Shown: positions 35,382-43,152 of the stretch, piece after piece
Layout: each line of letters starts with the position of its first letter
Position numbering within the stretch: position 1 is the first letter of the stretch
Source of the DNA: Treponema medium
GTDB lineage: Bacteria > Spirochaetota > Spirochaetia > Treponematales > Treponemataceae
NCBI RefSeq assembly: GCF_017161265.1
Contig: NZ_CP031393.1
Location: forward strand, 806,001 to 870,000
Direction: 5' to 3'
DNA length: 64,000 nucleotides
The notes under the pieces: model-generated
Databases searched by the model: none
What the model saw: the letters and a program-made list of their open reading frames with translations, nothing else
What the model was told of the DNA's origin: nothing
Program-made: the position numbers and the translations under genes

Positions 35382-36047
35382 TTATACAATGGCAATCAAC
35401 ACCATCACAACACCGTATAATCCAACGGTAAGATAATCGTAGATGGATAACGGAACGGAATACATGCTGCTTCGTTTTTGGGGAGCGTCCAAACCGCGCA
35501 GTTCCGCCGTTGCACCCAATTCTGCCGACAGCTTTAAACAGCGAACGGTAAACGGTACAAAAAAACTTTCATACACAATAACCGGATGACGGACATAATC
35601 ATACCACTGTGGAAACAAACCTCTTGCCTTAATCCCCTCCCGAATCGCCGCCATTTCTTTCCGCAGTACCGGAAAAAAGCGCATCATCATGCAGAGCATA
35701 ATCGTCACGGACTTAGGAATATGCAGGCTTTGCCAGCTTGCCATCAGCCTGCTCGGATTGCTTTTTACAATGGCGGCAGCAAACATCACGAGCGGAATTG
35801 AGCGAGCAAAGGTATGCAGGATTACATAGAGCAGCGCTGTATGCGGCGCACAGATCCGGGCAAGTACTTGGAGAATAGTATAGAAAAAGCACAAACGCCA
35901 CGCAGTCTGCACTTCCTTCACCTGCAGCAGATAACAGCCTGCCAGTAGGCACAGACAATGCATTTGTCCGATCCGCTCGTAGAAAAACCAAACAACCGTG
36001 GCGCACAGCATAACAGCAAGGTGTGTTCGAGGGTCGAGATTTCGCAC
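35382..36047 (-). CDS. ECF transporter transmembrane (T) component
   Basis: A protein of about 221 residues with several transmembrane helices. The start region NLDPRTHLAVMLCATVVWF and the coupling-helix motif IREGIKARGLF, plus a second AELRGLDAPQK, are the Ala-Arg-Gly motifs by which EcfT touches the two ATPases. I place the start at GTG 36047, just after the S-component stop (36053), because the longer frame to 36107 begins with TTG inside the S gene. Neither has a clear ribosome-binding site, so coupling to the upstream gene is likely. Confidence 0.8.
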   Translation of the reverse strand: MRNLDPRTHLAVMLCATVVWFFYERIGQMHCLCLLAGCYLLQVKEVQTAWRLCFFYTILQVLARICAPHTALLYVILHTFARSIPLVMFAAAIVKSNPSRLMASWQSLHIPKSVTIMLCMMMRFFPVLRKEMAAIREGIKARGLFPQWYDYVRHPVIVYESFFVPFTVRCLKLSAELGATAELRGLDAPQKRSSMYSVPLSIYDYLTVGLYGVVMVLIAIV

Positions 36048-36052
36048 TGACT

Positions 36053-36670
36053 TTACGCTAACTTTGCTTTTTGAATATGTTTTTTGAAAAACAGCATACC
36101 GACCCAAAATCCTACAGCCGCAAGTGCTGCCGAAATCAGCCCGATAAGCAGCATCATATCGAGCGAACCGTAAAAACGAATTAATACTTGCTTGCCTTCT
36201 TCGGTATATGAATCTCCTAAGCTCTTCAAATACCGCTCCTTAAAAAAGAACAGCGGAATTGAACTGCCCCATGCGTACAGCGTCCAATATACCACATAGC
36301 CGATACCGTTCCGCACCGGATTTTTGTAGGTATTATTACCCAGCATCAAAAGCTCGCAGATGAGCCCTACTGCAAGCATCACTGCAGAAAACCATGCCGA
36401 GCCGAATGCAGCCATCATCAATCCGCAAAAAATTGCCGTTACAAGGAATGTTCCGTGTTTCGCCGTTTTGTTTGACATAACAATGTAAAGCGGTGCGCAG
36501 AAAAAAGCCATCACGCCGACGTAAAAAAGGTAATCGAGTGCGGGCGTTGCCGCTATTGTCATCACCATCTTAACGATAACCATAATCACCAGCATCGCGA
36601 TATTAAAAATCGAAAGTGTGATAATATCCTTTAACCGCAGCCGTGCCGAACCAGTTGTTTTTACTTCCAT
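36053..36670 (-). CDS. ECF transporter substrate-binding (S) component, Trep_Strep/MptD family
   Basis: A 205-residue membrane protein with about six helices. It begins with RLRLKDIITLSIFNIAMLV, contains NGIGYVVYWTLYAWGS and ends with a helix plus a Lys-rich tail. The pattern matches the Trep_Strep S-component family found in treponemes and streptococci, whose substrate is not firmly known. First gene of a leftward operon S-T-AA. A strong GAGGAGGAAC site precedes the ATG and abuts a perfect palindrome (36682-36711). Confidence 0.82.
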   Translation of the reverse strand: MEVKTTGSARLRLKDIITLSIFNIAMLVIMVIVKMVMTIAATPALDYLFYVGVMAFFCAPLYIVMSNKTAKHGTFLVTAIFCGLMMAAFGSAWFSAVMLAVGLICELLMLGNNTYKNPVRNGIGYVVYWTLYAWGSSIPLFFFKERYLKSLGDSYTEEGKQVLIRFYGSLDMMLLIGLISAALAAVGFWVGMLFFKKHIQKAKLA

Positions 36671-36681
36671 ATTAGTTCCTC

Positions 36682-36711
36682 CTCTTGAGTTAACATCTGC
36701 TAACTCAAGAG
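36682..36711 (-). promoter_or_regulatory. Palindrome at the ECF operon start: operator or 5' hairpin
   Basis: CTCTTGAGTTA and TAACTCAAGAG form a perfect 11-bp inverted repeat with an 8-base spacer. On the minus strand TATAGT (36720-36715) ends just before it, so the palindrome spans the likely transcription start, and its 3' arm abuts the AGGAGG ribosome-binding site. A repressor operator or a translation-blocking hairpin are both possible. Confidence 0.5.
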
Positions 36712-36816
36712 AATACTATAGCGGCAATGAACAGCTGTTTTCCACTCCATTCAGTCAAAACCTATCCAAAAAGCCGTGAAAATTTTGTTTTACCAGCTAT
36801 CGAATTGGTATGTGTC

Positions 36817-36851
36817 TTGACATATAAAGTAATACAATTTAGTATTACTTT
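36817..36851 (+). promoter_or_regulatory. brnT promoter with overlapping operator palindrome
   Basis: TTGACA (36817-36822), 17 bp, TAGTAT (36840-36845), 6 nt, ATG (36852). A perfect palindrome, AAAGTAATAC (36826-36835) and GTATTACTTT (36842-36851), covers the spacer, the -10 box and the start codon boundary. This is the expected layout for BrnA autorepression. There is no ribosome-binding site, so the transcript should be leaderless. Confidence 0.7.
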
Positions 36852-37145
36852 ATGGAATGGGACGAAACAAAAAACGAACTGAATATCCGTAAGCACGGCA
36901 TATCGTTTGCTGAAGCTTCAGAGATTTTCAATGATCCGAATCTCATTGAGTTTTTTGACCACGCTCATTCGACTACAGAAGAAGCAAGATATATATGTTA
37001 TGGCGTTACTTCAAAATATCTTGTCTTAGCGGTTGTGTATACGGACAGAAATGGAACAATACGATTGATTTCTGCGCGAAAAGCGAATAATAAAGAGCGA
37101 GGTGTTTATTATGACAGACTTAGAACAATTTATAGCAACTTGTGA
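36852..37145 (+). CDS. brnT: BrnT-family ribonuclease toxin (second copy)
   Basis: A 97-residue BrnT toxin. It begins MEWDETKNELNIRKHGISFA, the exact family N-terminus with the KHG motif, followed by ASEIFNDPNLIEFFDHAH and TIRLISARKANNKE, which includes the conserved Arg residues of the RelE-like active site. It cleaves RNA when not bound by BrnA. Its 3' end overlaps the antitoxin start by 35 bp. It sits behind a palindromic promoter. Confidence 0.88.
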   Translation: MEWDETKNELNIRKHGISFAEASEIFNDPNLIEFFDHAHSTTEEARYICYGVTSKYLVLAVVYTDRNGTIRLISARKANNKERGVYYDRLRTIYSNL

Positions 37146-37386
37146 AGCTCACGCGGTTCCTGACAGCGAAATCGATTTTTCCGATATTCCGGAACTAACC
37201 GATGAACAAATAGCACAAATGAAACCCAGCCATCTTGTCAATAAAAATATGTGGAAACCCCAAAAAAAAGTGTTAAGCATTAGAATTGATGCGGATCTAC
37301 TGGAGTCACTCAAAGCAAGCGGTAAAGGATGGCAAACGAGATTAAACGACTGGATTAGAAACGGCGTCAGTTCTCATTATTTTTAA
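37111..37386 (+). CDS. brnA: BrnA-family antitoxin (second copy)
   Basis: A 91-residue antitoxin with a variable N-terminus and the C-terminal RHH block KKVLSIRIDADLLESLKASG then KGWQTRLNDWIRNG, diagnostic of BrnA. The ATG at 37111 is chosen over 37102 because a GAGGTG site lies at the right distance. It should bind BrnT and repress the palindrome at 36826-36851. Low similarity to the 21.3-kb BrnA suggests independent acquisition. Confidence 0.85.
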   Translation: MTDLEQFIATCEAHAVPDSEIDFSDIPELTDEQIAQMKPSHLVNKNMWKPQKKVLSIRIDADLLESLKASGKGWQTRLNDWIRNGVSSHYF

Positions 37387-37393
37387 TTATAAA

Positions 37394-38371
37394 TTATAAA
37401 TTATCCTGCCGGTATTCCCGCGGAGAATATCCGAATGTATTCTTAAAAGCGGAGGAAAACTTATTCGGGTTTTCGTATCCAATTAGGGAGGCAATTTCCG
37501 TAATCGATTTTTCTGTAGTGTGTAATAGCTGCGCCGCTTTTTGCATTTTGTATTCTTTTTGAAAAGCATAAATCGGTTTTCCATATACCGCCTTAAAACA
37601 GTCTTTCATTACCGTTAAACCGATGCCGTATTTTTGCGACAAATCTTTTAACCGCGGATTTTCGCTCCAGTGTTCCGTAATATCAGCTTTAATCGCTTTT
37701 ATCTTTTTTATATATACTCCTGAAAAACAGGTGTGTGCCGCAGACTGCTTTTGCGGTTTATAGTGCTGCAATAAAAACAACAGCTCTAAAACTTTCAGCC
37801 GCAGGTAGCCGTTTGTTGTATCAGAGGGAAAGCGGCACTCTTGAGATGCTTCATATAATTCATTGAATATACGGAGCAGCATTGGCGGTGTTTTAATAAC
37901 CGCGCATTTATTGTCGGGACAATAGTTTTGCAGTAATGCCGGTAGGTCAATGGATATGCCTTCGATAGTATTCTGAAAAATCATACCTGTCTTTTTGACA
38001 TCGATAATGATTGTACAGCCGGTGTAATATCCTAACGGGAAATAAGGCTTTTCCGTTTGAGCTTCCAAAACACCGATGGCAAAATCACCTTCCCCGATAT
38101 ATGTAAAGTAACCGCTTTTATATTCGCATTCAAACCTGCCTGATTTGCAATAGGCTATTTCCAGAATATTCGACACCGGCTCTTTTCGGTAATCACATGA
38201 GGCCGCTTCAAAAGTTGTAAGTGCATAATCAACTCCTGAGAATAAATGAAAGGTTTTCATACGCCCGTTCGGTGTATCGCAGTTGATAGCATATTCCGTT
38301 ATCAAATTGGTATTAGATACAATAGCGGCGCGTGTCCCGTGCCATTCGTTTGCGTGTACACAAGAGTTCAT
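37394..38371 (-). CDS. AraC-family transcriptional regulator
   Basis: A protein of about 325 residues. The C-terminal 100 residues form the double helix-turn-helix domain: LKDLSQKYGIGLTVMKDCFK, then the second helix-turn-helix ITEIASLIGYENPNKFSSAF and the ending FGYSPREYR. The N-terminal 200 residues form a beta-rich ligand-type domain (ILEIAYCKSGRFECEY, GDFAIGVLEA) as in PchR-like treponemal regulators. The ATG at 38371 is taken as start because upstream codons run into intergenic hairpins. Its target is not evident. Confidence 0.82.
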   Translation of the reverse strand: MNSCVHANEWHGTRAAIVSNTNLITEYAINCDTPNGRMKTFHLFSGVDYALTTFEAASCDYRKEPVSNILEIAYCKSGRFECEYKSGYFTYIGEGDFAIGVLEAQTEKPYFPLGYYTGCTIIIDVKKTGMIFQNTIEGISIDLPALLQNYCPDNKCAVIKTPPMLLRIFNELYEASQECRFPSDTTNGYLRLKVLELLFLLQHYKPQKQSAAHTCFSGVYIKKIKAIKADITEHWSENPRLKDLSQKYGIGLTVMKDCFKAVYGKPIYAFQKEYKMQKAAQLLHTTEKSITEIASLIGYENPNKFSSAFKNTFGYSPREYRQDNL

Positions 38372-38395
38372 ATTAAGGTTCTTTAAAATTGAACA

Positions 38396-38512
38396 AAGTG
38401 TCAACTTTGGAAGTTGTTCAATTAGTACGCGATAGCGTACATACAATCTGCGATGTTTGCGTAAGCAAACTCGACGTGTTTTTAGACAATGCCAACTGCA
38501 TTGTCTAAAATA
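38396..38512. repeat. Four consecutive variable-stem hairpins
   Basis: Hairpins in series: AATTGAACA...TGTTCAATT-type stem (about 38384-38421), GTACGCGATAGCGTAC (about 38424-38440), TGTTTGCGTAAGCAAACT inside the frame GCGATG...CTCGACG (about 38452-38476), and TAGACAATGC with GCATTGTCTA (about 38485-38510). They fill the gap between the AraC gene and fusA. The third matches the hairpin at 20.99 kb in frame but not in stem sequence. Confidence 0.75.
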
Positions 38513-38714
38513 AGCCTTCGCTTTTTTTTAAGAGTATATACAATCTCTATATATGTCAATGAAAAAACAATTTAAAAAAAACTTTAGTCTTGCAATCTAA
38601 AACCGTTTCCAGTATAATTTGTAATCTTGCTTATAGACAGTTTTTGAAAATTGATATTTTTAGTTGCTGTTTTTTTTTGACGTAAAAATCTTATAGAAAT
38701 GAGGTAAAAGAATT

Positions 38715-40805
38715 ATGAGTAGTGATATTTCAAAAATGAGAAATATCGGTATCAGTGCGCACATCGATTCGGGAAAAACAACCCTTTCAGAGCGTATCTT
38801 GTTTTATTGCGACCGTATTCATAGCATTCATGAGGTACGCGGAAAAGACGGTGTCGGCGCCGTTATGGATAACATGGAATTGGAACGGGAGCGCGGTATC
38901 ACAATTCAGTCCGCATCGACACAGGTAAAATGGAAAGATCATACCATTAATGTTATCGACACTCCCGGACACGTTGACTTTACCATCGAGGTTGAACGTT
39001 CATTGCGCGTCTTGGACGGCGCTATTTTGGTACTTTGTTCCGTTGCCGGTGTACAATCTCAGTCTATCACCGTTGACCGCCAGCTTAAACGCTACCATGT
39101 TCCGCGAATTGCTTTTGTCAACAAGTGCGACAGAACCGGTGCCAATCCGTTGAAGGTACGGATGCAGCTGCGCGAAAAGCTCGGCCTGAACGCCTATATG
39201 ATGCAGCTCCCGATCGGTCTGGAAGATAAGCTTGAAGGCGTTGTCGACCTCGTAACGATGAAGGCGCTGTACTTTGAAGGGGACAGCGGCACCGAACTCC
39301 GCGTTGCCGAAATCCCCGCGCATCTTCTTGACGATGCAAAAAAATACCGTGAAGAAATGATAGATGCGGCTTCGATGTTCTCCGATGAGCTTGCAGAAGC
39401 CTTCCTCGAAGGCGCCGAAACGGAAGAGATGATCCGTGCGGCGGTACGTGTCGGAACGTTAAAAGAAGCCTTTGTACCGGTATTCCTCGGTTCGGCCTAT
39501 AAAAACAAAGGTATCCAGCCCTTACTCGACGCCGTTACCTACTACTTACCCAATCCGACGGAAATTACCAATAAAGCGCTCGATTTGGATAAAAACGAAG
39601 AGCCGGTTGTACTGAGTACCAACCCCGATGATCCGGTTGTATCGCTCGGCTTTAAGCTGGAGGATGGAAAATACGGTCAGCTGACGTATGTGCGTATCTA
39701 TCAGGGAACGCTGAAAAAAGGCGGCGAACTGTACAATACCCGCTCACGCAAAAAGTTCAAGGTTGGACGTCTTGTCCGCATGAACTCTGCCGAAATGGAA
39801 GATATTTCCGAAGGCGGCCCGGGAGACATCGTTGCGCTCTTCGGTATCGAATGCGCATCGGGTGACACGTTCTGCGGCGGAGACCTCAACTATGCAATGA
39901 GCTCCATGTACGTTCCCGATCCGGTTATTTCGCTGTCGGTGACCCCCAAGGATAAAAAATCCGCCGACCAGATGGGCAAGGCGTTAAACCGCTTTACCAA
40001 AGAAGACCCCACATTCCGCACGTATGTAGACCCCGAATCGAACGAAACGATTATTCAGGGTATGGGCGAACTCCATTTGGACGTATATATCGAACGGATG
40101 CGCCGCGAATACAAGTGCGACGTAGAAACCGGTATGCCGCAGGTTGCGTACCGTGAAGCGATCAGCCAGCGTGCAGACTTTAACTACACCCATAAAAAGC
40201 AGACGGGCGGTTCCGGTCAGTTCGGCCGTGTTGCAGGCTTTATCGAGCCGACCTCCGAACAAGACTACGAGTTTGTCGATCAAATTAAAGGCGGCGCCAT
40301 TCCTTCGGAATTTATTCCGTCTTGCGATAAGGGCTTTAGAGCGGCCGTTAAGAAGGGCACGCTTATCGGCTTCCCGATTGTCGGCGTGCGGATTACCATC
40401 AACGACGGACAAACACACCCGGTCGACTCTTCCGATATGGCATTCCAAGCTGCAGCTATCGGCGCCTTCCGCGAAGCGTACAAAAAAGCCAATCCGATTG
40501 TACTCGAACCGATCATGAAGGTTTCAATCGAAGGTCCGCAGGAATTTCAAGGAAATATCTTTGGACTTATCAACCAACGTCGTGGTATAATACTTTCGTC
40601 CACTGAAGATGAGCAGTTTACCCGCGTCGATGCGGAAGTCCCGTTAAGCGAAATGTTCGGTTTTTCAACCATTTTGCGCTCTTCAACGCAGGGTAAAGCG
40701 GAATACTCAATGGAATTTGCAAAGTACGGCAAGGCTCCTCAGAGTGTTACGGAAACTCTCATTAAAGCGTACGAAGAAAAACGCAAAGCGGAACAACAAA
40801 AATAG
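38715..40805 (+). CDS. fusA: Translation elongation factor G
   Basis: A 696-residue EF-G. The P-loop is [14 protein letters not shown], switch [11 protein letters not shown], and the guanine motif NKCDRTG. The domain IV loop region is intact (GGSGQFGRV, then [14 protein letters not shown]). The Ser in HIDSGKT resembles mitochondrial-type EF-G1 and the spirochaete EF-G group. It moves tRNA and mRNA through the ribosome using GTP. A GAGGTAAAAG site precedes the ATG. The P-loop ATPase gene follows 10 bp after the stop, so the two are probably co-transcribed. Confidence 0.95.
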   Translation: MSSDISKMRNIGISAHIDSGKTTLSERILFYCDRIHSIHEVRGKDGVGAVMDNMELERERGITIQSASTQVKWKDHTINVIDTPGHVDFTIEVERSLRVLDGAILVLCSVAGVQSQSITVDRQLKRYHVPRIAFVNKCDRTGANPLKVRMQLREKLGLNAYMMQLPIGLEDKLEGVVDLVTMKALYFEGDSGTELRVAEIPAHLLDDAKKYREEMIDAASMFSDELAEAFLEGAETEEMIRAAVRVGTLKEAFVPVFLGSAYKNKGIQPLLDAVTYYLPNPTEITNKALDLDKNEEPVVLSTNPDDPVVSLGFKLEDGKYGQLTYVRIYQGTLKKGGELYNTRSRKKFKVGRLVRMNSAEMEDISEGGPGDIVALFGIECASGDTFCGGDLNYAMSSMYVPDPVISLSVTPKDKKSADQMGKALNRFTKEDPTFRTYVDPESNETIIQGMGELHLDVYIERMRREYKCDVETGMPQVAYREAISQRADFNYTHKKQTGGSGQFGRVAGFIEPTSEQDYEFVDQIKGGAIPSEFIPSCDKGFRAAVKKGTLIGFPIVGVRITINDGQTHPVDSSDMAFQAAAIGAFREAYKKANPIVLEPIMKVSIEGPQEFQGNIFGLINQRRGIILSSTEDEQFTRVDAEVPLSEMFGFSTILRSSTQGKAEYSMEFAKYGKAPQSVTETLIKAYEEKRKAEQQK

Positions 40806-40815
40806 GAGGCGGGAA

Positions 40816-41499
40816 ATGGTTAAAGAGGATTTAATCGAACGCAGCGCTGTTCGTAATTTTGAAAAAGCGCTCGGCGGAGCGTTACAGCCGGGGGAAATCG
40901 GTATTGTAACGGCTAAAAAAGGCGTTGGAAAAACTTCCATGCTGGTTCAGCTCGGATTGGATCAGCTGCTGCAAGGTAAACCGATTGTACATATCTCGTT
41001 CAGTCAGCAAACCGACTATGCCATTACATGGTACAACAATATGTTCGACGAAACAGCCGAGAAAAAACACCTTGAAAAAGCGGCTGAATTAAAATCCGAG
41101 GTTATCGCACGGCGTATCGTCTTAAATTTTAATCAAGATATTGTGCGTACTACCCAGATTATCAAAACCGTAAAGGCACTGTTTGAAGTAGGTTCAAAAC
41201 CTTCCGCACTGATGATCGACGATTTTGATTTTTCTAAAGCGGTTCCCGAAGCGCTTCAACAGATAAAAGCTTTTGCAAAAGAAACCGGTATGTCTATCTG
41301 GTATTCAGCTTCCGCTGACGCACGCGAAAAAGTCATTCATCCTGACTTAAAACCGTATGCAAATGATTTTGACGTTATCCTGTATTTGGAACCGACGCCG
41401 GATGCCATTAAAATACACGCGTTAAAAGCTCGCGGTAAAGCAGACTTTGATACCGGCTGTAAACTTGACACCAAAACGATGCTTTTAGCGGAAAAATAA
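40816..41499 (+). CDS. RecA/KaiC-like P-loop ATPase of unknown role
   Basis: A 227-residue protein. It opens with an amphipathic region, then Walker A in TAKKGVGKTSMLVQLG (about residues 32-47) and a Walker B-like SALMIDDFDFSKA (about 135-147), followed by a strand-Ser motif ISIWYSASAD-type (MSIWYSASAD). The fold resembles a RecA/KaiC single-domain ATPase. I do not recognise a specific family. The ATG at 40816 has a strong AGGAGG site; the longer frame lies inside fusA. It ends the fusA transcript before a clear terminator. Function unknown. Confidence 0.75.
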   Translation: MVKEDLIERSAVRNFEKALGGALQPGEIGIVTAKKGVGKTSMLVQLGLDQLLQGKPIVHISFSQQTDYAITWYNNMFDETAEKKHLEKAAELKSEVIARRIVLNFNQDIVRTTQIIKTVKALFEVGSKPSALMIDDFDFSKAVPEALQQIKAFAKETGMSIWYSASADAREKVIHPDLKPYANDFDVILYLEPTPDAIKIHALKARGKADFDTGCKLDTKTMLLAEK

Positions 41500-41544
41500 T
41501 TCTCCTTATAGTCGCTAAGCACATCGAGGCTATAAAGGCTATCG

Positions 41545-41580
41545 AAAAAGCCCTGTCGATTATATCGGCAGGGCTTTTTT
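41545..41580 (+). terminator. Rho-independent terminator after the fusA operon
   Basis: AAAAAGCCCTG (41545-41555) and CAGGGCTTTTTT (41569-41580) form an 11-bp stem ending in a run of T, a textbook intrinsic terminator for the rightward fusA unit. Confidence 0.93.
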
Positions 41581-41693
41581 TATGCGGTGACCATTTGAAC
41601 CAACGGTTCAACTCCGGTTGAGCAGCCTCTCTTCTGCTGCGGGGTTGTTAAAAAATATCTGATGCGTTTACCCTGTCTATTTTTGTTTTTCTC

Positions 41694-41724
41694 TTGACTT
41701 TTGAGGGGGGGGGGGGGGTATAAT
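41694..41724 (+). promoter_or_regulatory. Phase-variable promoter: poly-G tract in the -35/-10 spacer
   Basis: TTGACT (41694-41699) and a perfect TATAAT (41719-41724) are separated by 19 bp, of which 14 are an unbroken run of G (41705-41718). Loss of two G would give the optimal 17-bp spacing. Slipped-strand change of such tracts is known to switch promoters in T. pallidum and other bacteria. It drives the small protein at 41793 and the lipoprotein at 41973. Confidence 0.85.
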
Positions 41725-41792
41725 GGAAGAAAAGTTCTAAACATGAATCAATTCCATAGTTTGGGACACCTTAACGAAAGAGGAGGGCAAAA

Positions 41793-41960
41793 ATGCCGAA
41801 TACGACAAAACGTCCGGCGGGAAAGAATCATCCTGCGGATATCCAAAATGCCAATAAAGGAACTAACGGAACCAATATTACGTATGATAAAAATCAAGGT
41901 AATCGCGGCGCTCAGTTGAATCCGAATCATGCGCCTAATAACAACGGACAGAGTAAGTAG
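41793..41960 (+). CDS. 55-residue Asn-rich small protein
   Basis: A 55-codon frame with a strong GAGGAGGG ribosome-binding site 7 nt upstream. The peptide is hydrophilic, very rich in Asn, Gly and Lys (it opens [20 protein letters not shown] and ends NNNGQSK), and has no signal peptide or membrane segment. It is not recognised as any family. It is the first gene behind the poly-G promoter and its stop is 12 bp before the lipoprotein start, so both would switch together. The clear ribosome-binding site and position argue for a real gene. Confidence 0.65.
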   Translation: MPNTTKRPAGKNHPADIQNANKGTNGTNITYDKNQGNRGAQLNPNHAPNNNGQSK

Positions 41961-41972
41961 GAGATATTGATA

Positions 41973-43109
41973 ATGAATACTATAAAAAAATACATCTCCG
42001 TTATAAGCGCCGTTTTATTACTCTGCGCCGCTATTGGATGTAAGGGGCCTGTTAATAATCCTAAGCAAACACCAACACCAACACCAACACCAACACCAAC
42101 ACCAACACCAACACCAACACCTACACCTACACCTACACCTACACCTACACCTACGCCTACACCTACACCTACACCTACGCCTACACCTACTCCGACGCCT
42201 ACACCTACTGCAAACGGGGCGTATGCGCCGACGGATGTAAAGGTTGAACTTAATAGTAATACAGTGAATGGAATAACTATTTCGTGGACAAGTACCGGCG
42301 CAAAAACCTACAGGGTTTATTATAACACAAGCAACGATTCAGCTACGGCAAAAGTTTTGACCGATTATACGTTTTCATCATCACAGTACTCCACCACATT
42401 ATCGACGACAGGGACGTACTATTTTTGGGTAAGGGCCGCCGACGATTTTACATCATCAAGCAGTTTGAGCAGTTTTAGTAATGTTGCCTCATTATCGTTT
42501 ACGTATACGGACATGCAAGTACCGTCTAACGTACAAATAGAGCTTTCAACATCAAAGCTCAATACGGTTACAGTGAGCTGGACTACAACCGGAGCAAAAT
42601 ACTATCGGGTTTATTATGGGACAACCAATGATACGGCATCTGCCATATTATTAAGCGACACGGTTTTATCACCAAGTTATTCTAAGACTTTTTCGGCTTC
42701 CGGTACATATTATTTCTGGGTGAAAAGCGCCAACGGATTTCTTGCTACGAGTGCCGCAAGTGATTTTAGCTCTGTCGTGAGTTATAATTTTGTTCACCAA
42801 AATTTACCGGTACCGGCAAACCTTACCGCTGCAAAAGATGGCGCCGGAGAATATTCGGGAATAAAGCTTACGTGGGATTCCACCGGAAGCGCTTATTATC
42901 ATGTATACTGGGGAACGGCGGATGATATATCGGCTGCAACAGTGCTTGATAGATTTGTGTTAACCAACTCTACGCGAGTGTATGCAAAGCACAACCATCT
43001 CGTTTCCGGTACGACGTATTATTTCTGGGTAAAAAGCGCCGACGGTTATAACACCGATGATAATACAAGCGCCTTTAGCGCTGTTGCTTCATATACGTGG
43101 ACGGAATAA
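41973..43109 (+). CDS. Lipoprotein with a Thr-Pro repeat stalk and three fibronectin type III domains
   Basis: A 378-residue protein. The signal peptide ends in a lipobox, LLCAAIGC (Cys about residue 24). A stalk of 23 Thr-Pro pairs follows (about residues 33-79), then three fibronectin III-like domains of about 95 residues, each with the pattern [16 protein letters not shown] / [12 protein letters not shown]. It should be tethered to a membrane and project outward on a rigid Pro-rich stalk, as adhesin-like proteins do. Expression is under the poly-G promoter. The ATG at 41973 has an AGGAG site; an in-frame TTG at 41967 is less likely. Confidence 0.8.
   Translation: MNTIKKYISVISAVLLLCAAIGCKGPVNNPKQTPTPTPTPTPTPTPTPTPTPTPTPTPTPTPTPTPTPTPTPTPTPTPTANGAYAPTDVKVELNSNTVNGITISWTSTGAKTYRVYYNTSNDSATAKVLTDYTFSSSQYSTTLSTTGTYYFWVRAADDFTSSSSLSSFSNVASLSFTYTDMQVPSNVQIELSTSKLNTVTVSWTTTGAKYYRVYYGTTNDTASAILLSDTVLSPSYSKTFSASGTYYFWVKSANGFLATSAASDFSSVVSYNFVHQNLPVPANLTAAKDGAGEYSGIKLTWDSTGSAYYHVYWGTADDISAATVLDRFVLTNSTRVYAKHNHLVSGTTYYFWVKSADGYNTDDNTSAFSAVASYTWTE
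42069..42209 (+). repeat. Hexanucleotide tandem repeat encoding Thr-Pro
   Basis: About 23 tandem 6-bp units, mainly ACACCA in the first third and ACACCT or ACGCCT later. Because the unit is two codons, gain or loss of copies changes stalk length without breaking the frame. Confidence 0.95.
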
Positions 43110-43121
43110 GGCCTTAGGTAG

Positions 43122-43151
43122 CCTGTTCCGAAACGGAAGTCTCGGAACAGG
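43122..43151. terminator. Hairpin between convergent genes
   Basis: CCTGTTCCGA (43122-43131) and TCGGAACAGG (43142-43151) form a perfect 10-bp stem with a 10-base loop, just after the lipoprotein stop and against the 3' end of the opposite gene. There is no long T-run, so it may be a bidirectional or weak terminator. Confidence 0.6.
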
Positions 43152-43152
43152 T

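Noticed and set aside
36671-36720. A vitamin riboswitch in front of the ECF transporter operon
   Set aside because: The space between promoter and start codon is under 50 nt and contains only one simple palindrome, far too little for a known riboswitch.
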